From assembly GCA_016931415.1 (NCBI GenBank), contig JAFGEW010000006.1, positions 92,310-125,039 of the forward strand: a stretch of DNA of 32,730 nucleotides. The letters run 5' to 3'. Each line of letters begins with the position of its first letter. Position 1 is the first letter of the stretch. The notes below the pieces were generated by a model. The model was not told where the DNA came from. It made no database searches and was given only the letters and a program-made list of their open reading frames with translations. The translations under genes and the position numbers were made by a program. Source of the stretch: Verrucomicrobiota bacterium. Lineage in GTDB: Bacteria > Auribacterota > JABMQX01 > JAFGEW01. Shown one piece after another: positions 16,856-24,688 of the stretch.

Positions 16856-18016
16856 TCAAGGGTGCTCGATGTAGCGGCGAATGACGCGTTTGCTGATCGA
16901 GCAGGTGACGATATAGGGGATGGTACCGATCTGGGCGGCGAGCTCGGCGACGGTGATCGCCTCGCCGCCCTGGCGGCCGATGAGGACCGCCTCACCGCCG
17001 ACGCGGGTCTCGGGAATGCTCGTCACGTCCACCATGGTCTGGTCCATGGTAACCGTGCCCAGGATGCGCGCGCGACGGCCGGCGATGAGCACCTCGCCGC
17101 GGTTCGACAGCTCGCGCGAGTAGCCGTCGCCGTAGCCGATGGCGAGCGTGGCGACTCGGATCGGCCCGGGCGCCGTGAACGTGCGGCCATAGCTGATCGT
17201 GCGGCCGGGTCCGACGTCCTTGACAAAGACGACGCGCGTCTTGAGCGCGAGTACGGGCCGCACGTCGAGGTGGTGCTGCTCGGCCAGATGCGCCGACGGG
17301 TGGTGGCCGTACAGCACGAGACCGGGCCGGACCATGTTGAAGCGGCTCTCGGGCAGGTGGGCGATGGCGCTCGAGTTGGCTGCATGGCGCAGCGCGACGT
17401 GCACACCGCGCGCCTCGATCGCGGCCAGCACGGCATTGAACACGTCAAGCTGCTCGTGGCTGAATGCCTGGTCTTCCTCGTCGGCCGAGGGGAAGTGTGT
17501 CGCCACGCCCTCGAGCCGCAGGTTGGGCAGCGCGGCGATGCGCTCGATCTCGTTGACGCAGCCCTCGTGCCACAGGCCGATGCGGCCCATGCCGGTGTCG
17601 ATCTTGACGTGGACGTCGAGCGTGACACCCGCCGCGGCGGCCCGGGCGCTGTAGGCGGCGGCCTCGTCCCACGAGCAGACGAGCGGTACGAAACCGTTGG
17701 CGATCACCGCGTCCATTTCGTCGGGCAGGTTGGCGCCGAGCGTCATGATGCGCACGGGCCGGCCCGTGTGGTTCAGCGTCTCGCTGACCTGGAGCGCCTC
17801 GACCACGTTGGCCACGCCGAGGAAGTCGACGCCCTCCTCGACGAGCGTGCGGCTGATCCGCTCGTACCCGTGGCCGTAGGCGTCGGCCTTGACCGTGGCG
17901 AGGAGGCGCGTTGCGGTGCCGACAAGCGTCCGCACCGTGCGCACGTTGTGGCGCAGGGCGTCGAGATCGATCTCAGCCCAGGTCCGCACGAGACGCCCAT
18001 CGGCTGTCGCGCTCAT
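16856..18016 (-). CDS. alr: Alanine racemase
   Basis: A 386-residue fold-type III PLP enzyme that interconverts L- and D-alanine for peptidoglycan. The PLP lysine is K43 in ATVKADAYGHG. The opposing catalytic tyrosine is Y276 in GRTISYGRTF. AIGYGDGYSR and TVTMDQTMVDV are also family signatures. The start at ATG 18016 (MSATADGRLVRTWAEIDLDA) was chosen because the upstream open frame overlaps the preceding gene. Its ATG overlaps that gene's TGA, and no separate ribosome site is visible, so translation should be coupled. Confidence 0.95.
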   Translation of the reverse strand: MSATADGRLVRTWAEIDLDALRHNVRTVRTLVGTATRLLATVKADAYGHGYERISRTLVEEGVDFLGVANVVEALQVSETLNHTGRPVRIMTLGANLPDEMDAVIANGFVPLVCSWDEAAAYSARAAAAGVTLDVHVKIDTGMGRIGLWHEGCVNEIERIAALPNLRLEGVATHFPSADEEDQAFSHEQLDVFNAVLAAIEARGVHVALRHAANSSAIAHLPESRFNMVRPGLVLYGHHPSAHLAEQHHLDVRPVLALKTRVVFVKDVGPGRTISYGRTFTAPGPIRVATLAIGYGDGYSRELSNRGEVLIAGRRARILGTVTMDQTMVDVTSIPETRVGGEAVLIGRQGGEAITVAELAAQIGTIPYIVTCSISKRVIRRYIEHP

Positions 18017-18798
18017 TGGGCGCGCAAGTTCAGGTACACTTTCTGGAGCAGCCATAGGTTCTCTTCGTCGAACTGGCGCATGTCGCCGTAGGTGTAGGAG
18101 CGTTGCGGCTCGTTGTTCATGTAGGCGATCAGCCCGTTGTTGCTGAAGCACGAGGTGGCGTAGCGCACGAGCTCGTTGACGAGCAGCCGGAAGTTCTCGT
18201 CCGAGCGTTCCGTAATCGCCGGGCCGATGCAGGCGTAGTTGAACCCGTTGTGCGCGATGCGCCAGTGGCCCTCGGCCGGTGTGCGCCCGAACACGTCGAG
18301 CACGTACATGGCTGACTGTCTTACCTCGCTTTTGGGCGGATCCTGCATGGCGCGCCGGATGGCGCCTCCCATGCCGTACCCGGCGACGGCGGTGTCCCCG
18401 AAGCCCTCGGCGCCCAGCAGGAAGCGTTCGCGCTGCTGCTCGCTGATGTGGCCGAGACTCAGAAGTACGACATGCTCCCACGGCACGGGCGAGACGCGGC
18501 CGTAGAGGTCCATTGGGCCGAACAGGTTGGGTGCCAGAGCGACGCCGTTGATCGGCCGCGCGTCGGGCGGCACGACCATCTCGTCCATGGCCATGGTGAA
18601 ACAGCCGACGCCGATGGCGTTGAGCTCGTCGGCGATGCGCGTCGCCTCGTCGCACTGGAGGTTCTTGGCCAGGATGCCGGTGCAGGAGCGCACCGCGCGC
18701 GTGGCGTCGGCATAGAGTAAGTCGCCGGCCTTGGCGAGGATCCGGGCCGTTCTCTCAAGTTCGAGCGGCTGGAGCTCGTTGAGCAGGATCGCGTACAT
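18013..18798 (-). CDS. Unrecognised 261-residue protein coupled to alanine racemase
   Basis: Not recognised. It starts at ATG 18798 with an excellent GGGAGGT ribosome site seven bases ahead. The first roughly 74 residues (MYAILLNELQPLELERTARI, then ADATRAVRSCTGILAKNLQC and DEATRIADELNAIGVGCF) have an alternating strand/helix pattern. It looks like the small ClpS/ribosomal-L7/L12-like half-domains seen in some bacterial proteins of unknown function; that likeness is inference. The remainder is soluble, with no signal peptide or membrane helix. It holds two conserved-looking patches: PWEHVVLLSLGHISEQQRER and a C-terminal NGLIAYMNNEPQ. Its stop overlaps alr, which argues for a linked role or at least co-expression. 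Confidence 0.75.
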   Translation of the reverse strand: MYAILLNELQPLELERTARILAKAGDLLYADATRAVRSCTGILAKNLQCDEATRIADELNAIGVGCFTMAMDEMVVPPDARPINGVALAPNLFGPMDLYGRVSPVPWEHVVLLSLGHISEQQRERFLLGAEGFGDTAVAGYGMGGAIRRAMQDPPKSEVRQSAMYVLDVFGRTPAEGHWRIAHNGFNYACIGPAITERSDENFRLLVNELVRYATSCFSNNGLIAYMNNEPQRSYTYGDMRQFDEENLWLLQKVYLNLRAQ

Positions 18799-18933
18799 GA
18801 CGCACACCTCCCTTTGCACCAATCCTAGCAGGGGCGGCGCCACGACGAAAAGGCAAAGTTCTTGCCGTGGCATGCGCCGGGACGCTATGAGTGTCCGCGT
18901 CTGCAGGCTTGTCGTCACTCTGGGGAGCGCAGC

Positions 18934-19455
18934 GTGGGCGCCAGGACAAACATCGTGCTGTTCGGCTTCATGGGCACGGGCAAGACGTGCGTTGGCCAAG
19001 CCGTGGCCGAACGGCTTGGGATGACCTACGTCGATCTCGATGACCTGATCGAGGCGCGCGAGGGCACGACGATCTCGGCGATCTTCGCCACCAAACGCGA
19101 GCCGTACTTCCGCCGCATCGAGGCTGAAGTGGCCAACGAGGCGGCCAAGTTCGAACGGCACGTGATCGCCACAGGCGGCGGGGTGGTGCTCCATGCGGAC
19201 AACGTCCGCGTGCTCGAAGCGACCGGTGTGGGCATCTGCCTCAACGCCTCGGCCGAGGTGATCTACGAACGGGTGAAGGAGCAGACACACCGTCCGCTGT
19301 TGGCCGTCAATGACCCACTGGCCAGAATCCGCACGCTGCTGGCGCACCGGGCACCTTTCTACGCCAGAGTCAGCCACCAGATCGATACCACCGGCAGCCC
19401 TGTCGAGGCGGTCGTGGATGAGGTCGTGGCGATCTGGCAGCGGGAGTCGCAGTGA
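18934..19455 (+). CDS. aroK: Shikimate kinase
   Basis: A 173-residue protein. GTG 18934 was chosen for its GGGGAG site six bases ahead; the frame extends upstream to 18862 without protein-like sequence. It has Walker A GFMGTGKT (11-18), the shikimate-binding Asp in YVDLDDLIE, R60/E63 in PYFRRIE, the GGG triad in ATGGGVV (81-83), the lid arginine in HRPLL, and R..FY in HRAPFYARV. It phosphorylates shikimate in aromatic amino-acid synthesis. It stands alone, divergent from the gene pair upstream of alr; the 135-base gap must hold promoters for both sides. Confidence 0.93.
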   Translation: MGARTNIVLFGFMGTGKTCVGQAVAERLGMTYVDLDDLIEAREGTTISAIFATKREPYFRRIEAEVANEAAKFERHVIATGGGVVLHADNVRVLEATGVGICLNASAEVIYERVKEQTHRPLLAVNDPLARIRTLLAHRAPFYARVSHQIDTTGSPVEAVVDEVVAIWQRESQ

Positions 19456-19720
19456 CGCGAGCACGCTCTGTCCGATCCCACGGTTGGATTCGTCTGGTGA
19501 ACGAGAGGGAGCGGCGAGAACATGGCTGCGGTGCGTGGGCGGGTGAGCGCCTCCTGGAGCTTCGGTTTCGCCCTTTCCGTGAGGCATCGTTTGTGCTATG
19601 TGTGTGGCAGCACGCGGATAGAGGCTCGGCACCCCACGAGGAGGGCGGGTCAGCGCAGTCCTGAATGCAACCCGCGCTGGGACTTGCGCGTTTGAGAAGT
19701 GGATCCTGAAGGGGACCGCA

Positions 19721-21214
19721 ATGGGTATGCGAAGGACCCTGTTCTGCGTCGTTGTGTGCTTGTGCTGTGGCTCGGTTGCATCGGCGTACACGCTCCGGCA
19801 CGACGCGAGTGGCCGGACACTGCGCTGGCCTGGTTCACTGCTGCCGATTGAGTACCGGGTCGGCTTCAGCGGCTCGGTCGGGCAGGACGAGGTGCTCACG
19901 GGCGCCGTGGTGCGTGCGCTCGAGTCGTGGAACCGTGTGTCCGGCTCCTATCTGCAGTTCCGCTACGCAGGCCGTACGCGGGTTGACCGGGCCGCGCCCG
20001 ACGGTGTGAACTGCGTCATCTGGGTCACGAGCGGCTGGCGGCACCGCCCGGACGCCATTGCCTACGCGACGCCCAGGAAGGATGCCTCGGGCCGCATCGT
20101 CGAAACCGATATCGAGATCAACGCTCAACATGTCGCCTGGTCCACTCAAGGCGTCCTCAACGCATTCGACGTGCAGAACGCGGTCACGCACGAGGGCGGC
20201 CACGCGGCCGGCTTGGCGCACTCGCTCGACTCGACCGGGGCGACGATGTTCCCGATCATCAAGCTCGGCGAGGTGTTCAAGCGCTCGCTCGACGGCGACG
20301 ACATAGACGCCATCCAGGCGCTCTATCCCATTGTCGGCAGCGAACTGGTGGTCTACGAGCCGGCGGTGGAGGCCGACGCCCTGCGCCCGCTGCGCACGGG
20401 GCTGTTGCGCGAGGGTGCAGGAGACACGCCGGCGATCACGTTGCGCGCGGACGCGGATGGCGACGGGATCAGCGAGTTCGGCCTGTTCCGCAGGGGCCCG
20501 CAGCCGAGCTTCAGTATGGTCAGTCTGGCCGAAGACGTTGAGCAGCCAGCCTTGGTCGCCTACGACGAGTGGGAGGTGCCGTCGGGCGAGGTCGAGGACG
20601 CCACGGCCATCGACATCGACGGCGACGGCCTCGATGAGCTTCTTGTGCTCAAGGCCGGTGTTGAGCAGGCAGCCCGAGAAGTAGTCGTCTACGACATGCT
20701 TGCCTGGGGCGACCTGAACGAGGCACAGGCGCGGCCGCCCGTGGCGCGCGACGCTTGGCGCATCCCGGAGGGTGGTCCTGTGCTCGCCGTCTTCACCGTG
20801 CGCCGTCCCAGCGGCTCGAGCCTCGCGGTGGTCCGGGCCACGGCCGAGGGTGTGCTGGAGCTGGTGCTCTCGACGCCGCCGCGCCGCGGCGATTCAACCG
20901 AGCAAGACGCCGCACGCGGTACAAGCGAGACCGTGTTCCTGCCGCGCGGCTTTACGTCTACCGATATTGATGCCGCTGACTTGAATGGCGACGGCATCGA
21001 CGAGATTGTCGTGCTCGACCAGACCGGCGAGCAGGCCACGGTGCGCATCTACGCGCTCGCGCTCGATGCGCGGGCACCCGTGCTGATGCTCGCGCTGCGG
21101 CACACGTTGCCGGTGCCTTTGGCCGACGGGGAGCGGGCGTTGGGGCTCGTAGGCGTCGATCTCGACGGCACGGGCGTCGATCGCCTTGGCATCGTGCACG
21201 GCGAGACGCGGTAA
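19721..21214 (+). CDS. Secreted matrixin-type zinc metalloprotease with FG-GAP/EF-hand-like repeats
   Basis: A 497-residue protein with a Sec signal peptide (MRRTLFCVVVCLCCGSVASA, then YTLRH). Residues 157-167 are HEGGHAAGLAH, the HExxHxxGxxH zinc motif of metzincins, followed by a Met-turn candidate in GATMFPI. The region before it resembles matrixin pro-domainless catalytic domains (LPIEYRVGFSG, RIVETDIEINAQH). The C-terminal half has repeated acidic loops of the FG-GAP/dockerin kind: DADGDGISEFGLF, DIDGDGLDELLVL, DLNGDGIDEIVVL and DLDGTGVDRLGIV, likely Ca-binding beta-propeller blades. An exported protease of this sort is a plausible T2SS substrate, but nothing in the sequence proves it. 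Confidence 0.82.
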   Translation: MGMRRTLFCVVVCLCCGSVASAYTLRHDASGRTLRWPGSLLPIEYRVGFSGSVGQDEVLTGAVVRALESWNRVSGSYLQFRYAGRTRVDRAAPDGVNCVIWVTSGWRHRPDAIAYATPRKDASGRIVETDIEINAQHVAWSTQGVLNAFDVQNAVTHEGGHAAGLAHSLDSTGATMFPIIKLGEVFKRSLDGDDIDAIQALYPIVGSELVVYEPAVEADALRPLRTGLLREGAGDTPAITLRADADGDGISEFGLFRRGPQPSFSMVSLAEDVEQPALVAYDEWEVPSGEVEDATAIDIDGDGLDELLVLKAGVEQAAREVVVYDMLAWGDLNEAQARPPVARDAWRIPEGGPVLAVFTVRRPSGSSLAVVRATAEGVLELVLSTPPRRGDSTEQDAARGTSETVFLPRGFTSTDIDAADLNGDGIDEIVVLDQTGEQATVRIYALALDARAPVLMLALRHTLPVPLADGERALGLVGVDLDGTGVDRLGIVHGETR

Positions 21215-21242
21215 CCGGTCGCCTTTTTACCGACGGACACTG

Positions 21243-21270
21243 CGGAACCCTCTTGGGGTTCCGTTTTTTT
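21243..21270 (+). terminator. Intrinsic terminator after the metalloprotease gene
   Basis: Perfect 8-bp stem CGGAACCC (21243-21250) and GGGTTCCG (21256-21263) with a 5-base loop, followed directly by seven T residues. It lies 28 bases after the stop at 21214. The opposite strand has no adjoining T run, so it serves the + strand only. Confidence 0.93.
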
Positions 21271-21427
21271 ATGCGTCCGTGTCACTACCCGTTGGGGCCG
21301 AGAACCAGGAAACACATAGCCCCGGGGCGTAGGGGTCTGCTGAAAGACCGATCGCAAGACGAATGCAGGGAGGATCTGCTCGAAGGGGCGACAGATGGGC
21401 AACGTAATTGTGGTCGGCAGCAGCCTG

Positions 21428-21877
21428 CTAGAGCTCGGCGATGGTGTTTATGACTTGCTCGGGGGTGGCGGCGGCCAGGAGGCGTGTGGTTGCATCGGGT
21501 ACGCGCATGATGCGCGAGATCTGGCTGAGCAGTTGGAGGTAGGTCTCCGGCTTGTTGCTCGGGCCGATGACGAGGAAGATGAAGCGGACGAGCTCACCGT
21601 CGAGGGCGTCCCAGTCGATGCCCTCCCTGAGCACGGCGATGCCGATCGAGAAGTCGTCCACCTCATCGGAGCGGCAGTGGGGCACGGCCAGCCCGCGGCC
21701 GATGCCGGTGGAGCGGTCGGCCTCGCGTTCGAACACGGCGCGGCGCACTTCATCGAAGCAGGCGATGCCCTCGGCAGAGCAGCAAGCGCTGACCATGGCG
21801 TCGAGCGCCGCTTCCTTGGTACGTGATTGGAGGCGAAAGAACACCGCTTCCGGTCTGATGAAATCCGCTAGATGCAA
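21428..21877 (-). CDS. PTS EIIA (fructose/nitrogen type) domain protein
   Basis: A 149-residue single-domain protein. The best start is TTG 21877 (MHLADFIRPEAVFF) with AAGGG upstream; the frame runs further back but into the LysM gene and out of homology. The phospho-accepting histidine is H67 in STGIGRGLAVPHCRS, the PTS EIIA-2/PtsN signature. The rest (AVLREGIDWDALDGELVRFI, then FLVIGPSNKPETYLQLLSQI) matches the same fold. No EI, HPr or permease is nearby, so a regulatory role like PtsN is more likely than sugar uptake. It is the last gene of the Tol-Pal run, 55 bases after the LysM gene. Confidence 0.85.
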   Translation of the reverse strand: MHLADFIRPEAVFFRLQSRTKEAALDAMVSACCSAEGIACFDEVRRAVFEREADRSTGIGRGLAVPHCRSDEVDDFSIGIAVLREGIDWDALDGELVRFIFLVIGPSNKPETYLQLLSQISRIMRVPDATTRLLAAATPEQVINTIAEL

Positions 21878-21932
21878 CCCGCGACCCTTTCGGGGGGTGT
21901 CACACAGGTGTGCCGCGCGCGACCACCTCGTC

Positions 21933-22547
21933 TCAGTCCCTGATTGGGATGAAGAGCGTGTCGCCGGGCCGGATGATGCTGTTGGCGTCCAGGCCATTGG
22001 CCTTGAGAATGGCCTCGACCGTTGTGCCGTACTTTTCGCGGAACGTCGAGGCGATCTTCCAGACCGTGTCGCCGTCCTTGATCACATACTCGAAGCCCTT
22101 CTCGGTGCGCATGCCTTCCGAGACGGCTCCGTTGGACGGACCGCTCGAAGTGCCCGAGATCTTCTTGAGCTGGTCGACCAGCCAGTCCATCTTTTTATTG
22201 AGCGCGTTCCTGTCGGCGACCCGCCGTTCCTCGAGCTTGTTGATCTCGCCGGCGAGCTCCTGCTTGGCGGCGGCCACGCGGTCGGCCGACTTGCCGTCAA
22301 GCTGGCTGATCGAGCTCTCGAGCGCAGCGAGCTCGGTACGCATCATGTCGTTGGAGCGCCTGATCTCGGCATCGAGCGCCTCGAGGTCCTGCTCGAGCCG
22401 CCTGATGTCGCCGCGCATCGCGCTGATCTCGGTGGTCGTCGCGGTCTCGGCCTTCCGGCGCTGGGAGTTGCTGAGGTCGCAGCCGACCGCCACGACGAGA
22501 ACCGCCGCAGCGGCGAGAACAAGCGCGCCTCGTGTCATCGGTCTCAT
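21933..22547 (-). CDS. Coiled-coil LysM lipoprotein in the CpoB/YbgF position
   Basis: A 204-residue protein from ATG 22547 (GGGGAGAG site five bases ahead). The signal peptide MRPMTRGALVLAAAAVLVVA is followed by VGC, a permissible lipobox (C23). Residues about 30-130 form a charged heptad-like coiled coil (AMRGDIRRLEQDLEALDAEI, then ALESSISQLDGKSADRV). The C-terminus (about 150-204) is a LysM domain (YVIKDGDTVWKIAS, then GLDANSIIRPGDTLFIPI) that should bind peptidoglycan. It follows pal by about 130 bases, where CpoB/YbgF normally sits; CpoB also has an N-terminal coiled coil, but TPR repeats in place of LysM. It may be a functional counterpart that ties the Tol complex to the wall. Confidence 0.85.
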   Translation of the reverse strand: MRPMTRGALVLAAAAVLVVAVGCDLSNSQRRKAETATTTEISAMRGDIRRLEQDLEALDAEIRRSNDMMRTELAALESSISQLDGKSADRVAAAKQELAGEINKLEERRVADRNALNKKMDWLVDQLKKISGTSSGPSNGAVSEGMRTEKGFEYVIKDGDTVWKIASTFREKYGTTVEAILKANGLDANSIIRPGDTLFIPIRD

Positions 22548-22679
22548 TGTTCTCTCCCCCTGTTCTGAAACATCCACTCGGCAGGGGCAAAGTCGCGCGA
22601 GATCGGACAACCCGGCAGGGCCAGCCCGGAACCCGCCCGGGCCGGCCTGCACCGGACTGATCTCATCGTGGCCGTGCGA

Positions 22680-23213
22680 CTACTCGCGGTCGTAGAGCCC
22701 GAACTCGACACGGCGGTTGAGCTCACGCTGCGCGTCGGTGTTGGGCGCCGCAGGCTCTTCCTCTCCCTTGCTCAGGGTGCGGACGCGGCCCGCATCGATG
22801 CCGAGCGCGACGAGGTAGACACGCACGCTCTCGGCGCGGCGCTCGCCGAGGCTGAAGTTGTACTCGTTCGTGCCAAGATCACAGCAATGGCCCGTGGCGC
22901 GCACGAAGCGCTTCGGGTTCGCCTTGAGGTCATCGGCGATCGCCTCGAGCACGGGCTGGAACTCGGCCCGGATCGTGCTCTTGTCGAGCTCGAAGTAGAC
23001 CGTCTTGTAGATCGACGCCGTCTCGCCGCCCATCTCGGCGGGCTCAATCCAGGCGTCATTGCTGATGATGAAGTCCTCGGAGATCTCGATCTCGCCGACG
23101 TTCTCGTACGGCATCCCGTCCGTCTCAGTCGTCTTCTTGCGGCAGCCGATGAGGCTAAACGCAAGACAGCCGACGAGCAGCACCTGGAGCAACACCGTGA
23201 TTCTGTTCCGCAT
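22680..23213 (-). CDS. pal: Peptidoglycan-associated lipoprotein Pal
   Basis: A 177-residue protein from ATG 23213 (GGAGGA at optimal distance; ATG 23219 is too close). The signal peptide ends LAFSLIGC, a perfect lipobox (C24). The C-terminal OmpA-like domain holds YFELDKSTIRAEFQPVLEAI, the characteristic GHCCDLGTNEYNFSLGERRA, and NRRVEF at the end. This domain binds diaminopimelate-containing peptidoglycan and TolB. The order tolB-pal is the canonical one. An unusual double Cys (GHCC) replaces the common GHxD start of the loop. Confidence 0.95.
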   Translation of the reverse strand: MRNRITVLLQVLLVGCLAFSLIGCRKKTTETDGMPYENVGEIEISEDFIISNDAWIEPAEMGGETASIYKTVYFELDKSTIRAEFQPVLEAIADDLKANPKRFVRATGHCCDLGTNEYNFSLGERRAESVRVYLVALGIDAGRVRTLSKGEEEPAAPNTDAQRELNRRVEFGLYDRE

Positions 23214-23364
23214 GGCCATGGTCCTCCGCAGCAAATCGTCCGACGGTTCTCATTCCCTCAGTATCTTCGCGGAAGCGAGCGCCGCCTCCACCGGTCTCGT
23301 ACTCTAGCACAACCCGTCGAGAGTGCAATGCAATTCTCGTGCCGTGCGTTCCCTTTCGCCGGGC

Positions 23365-24663
23365 CTAATAGCCGGTAGGCGACCAAGCCGGGTACGACTC
23401 GTTGCCCGGGAACCTCGTGATCTGCACGGGCTTCGGGTCGAACACGTCGAGCATATAGAGGTCCATCGCGCCCGAGCGCGGCTCGCGCACGTAGATGATG
23501 TGCCGTCCGTCGGGGGCGAAGTTCGGGTCCTCGTGGTTGGCCGCGTCGAACGTGAGCTGCTTGACCTTGCCGGTCTTCAGGTCGACGACGAAGATCTGCC
23601 GACGGCCCTGAGTCTTGGCGCTGAACGCGATGAGGTCACCGTGCTTGGCCGAGGGCGCCCAGTCGAGCGAGGTCATCTCGCGGTAGCCCGTGAGCAGCCG
23701 GCGCTGACCGGTGCCGTCGGCGTTCATGACGTAGAGCTGCGGCCCGCCCTCGACGTTGGAAACGTAGGCGATGCGCTGCCCGTCGTGCGACCAGACCGGG
23801 CAGGTCGAGAGCCGGCCGACACTGCGCGTGAGCCGGGTCAGGTTCCTGCCGTCGGTGTCCATCGTGTAGACGTCGGGCGTGCCGCTGCGGCTCAGGACGA
23901 GGGCGATCTTCTTCCCGTCGGGAGACACCGCCGCGGCGTAGTTCAGGCCGGGGTAGGTGGCCACGGCGACGCGCTGACCGCGCCGGATGTCGATGCGGTA
24001 CAGGTCTGGATCGCCTTTGTGCATCGAGGTGTAGTAAATGGCTTTGCCGTCGGGCGCCCAGTCGGGCGAGACCGCCACACCCTTGTCCTTGGTGACGCGC
24101 CGCAGGTTGTGGCCGTCATAGTCGATCAGGTACAGGTCCTTGCCGCCGTCCGGGTTCTCCTTGATGAACGCGATCTGCGTCCGCGCGATGCCCTCGACAC
24201 CGACCAGGGTCTTGAGTATCTCTTCGCTGAGCGCGTGGACGAGGCGGCGGCGTCCCTCGGCCGAGCCCTTGACCCGGCGGCTGAGCAGCACGCGGCCCGA
24301 GCCGGTATCCTGGACCTGGACCTGGACGGTGAGCGAATCGCCGGCGCGGCGGTAGTCGGTCTGGAACAGCAGCGTTGCCCCCAGCCCGCGCCAGTACTCG
24401 AGCTTGGCTGACTGTGTGTTGGCCGGGTCGTCGATGACCCTGTAGTAGCCGCAGTTGTCCATGTCGAAACGCAGCGCGCTTGTCAACTCGCGGCTCAGCT
24501 CCGCCTTGACGCGCTGCCCGTCCTCGGTGAAATCGAGCAGGGCGATCTTGGCCTTATCGTGGGGGCCCTTCGTGACGATGATCAGATCGCGGGCGCCGTG
24601 GACAAAGCCCGGCAAGCAGACGAGCACCGCCAGGCACAGGGTCGAAAGCAGTCTGGTTCGCAT
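23365..24663 (-). CDS. tolB: Tol-Pal system beta-propeller protein TolB
   Basis: A 432-residue periplasmic protein with a Sec signal peptide (LLSTLCLAVLVCLPGFVHGA). The N-terminal domain (about 25-165) has the TolB D1 pattern IALLDF and FQTDYRRAGDSLTVQVQVQD. A six-bladed propeller (about 170-430) follows with repeats such as SPDWAPDGKAIYYTS, AAVSPDGKKIALVLS and CPVWSHDGQRIAYVS, ending SYPAWSPTGY. TolB transfers between Pal and TolA during outer-membrane constriction. It lies 25 bases after tolA. Confidence 0.95.
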   Translation of the reverse strand: MRTRLLSTLCLAVLVCLPGFVHGARDLIIVTKGPHDKAKIALLDFTEDGQRVKAELSRELTSALRFDMDNCGYYRVIDDPANTQSAKLEYWRGLGATLLFQTDYRRAGDSLTVQVQVQDTGSGRVLLSRRVKGSAEGRRRLVHALSEEILKTLVGVEGIARTQIAFIKENPDGGKDLYLIDYDGHNLRRVTKDKGVAVSPDWAPDGKAIYYTSMHKGDPDLYRIDIRRGQRVAVATYPGLNYAAAVSPDGKKIALVLSRSGTPDVYTMDTDGRNLTRLTRSVGRLSTCPVWSHDGQRIAYVSNVEGGPQLYVMNADGTGQRRLLTGYREMTSLDWAPSAKHGDLIAFSAKTQGRRQIFVVDLKTGKVKQLTFDAANHEDPNFAPDGRHIIYVREPRSGAMDLYMLDVFDPKPVQITRFPGNESYPAWSPTGY

Positions 24664-24688
24664 TCCGTTCTCCGTGTCCGCTCTGGGG

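Noticed and set aside
16862-18091. 409-residue plus-strand open frame opposite alanine racemase
   Set aside because: Composition is biased to Asp, Gly, His and Val, and the opposite strand holds a complete racemase with both catalytic residues.
19522-19695. 57-codon open frame between aroK and the metalloprotease with a GAGGGA 12 bases ahead
   Set aside because: No family resemblance, Arg-rich GC-driven composition, no coupling to the next gene. It could be a leader peptide but nothing supports this.
19670-21885. Shared 12-mer ATGCAACCCGCG before the metalloprotease gene and at the EIIA start
   Set aside because: Single short match without extended similarity or symmetrical placement; chance is likely in GC-rich sequence.
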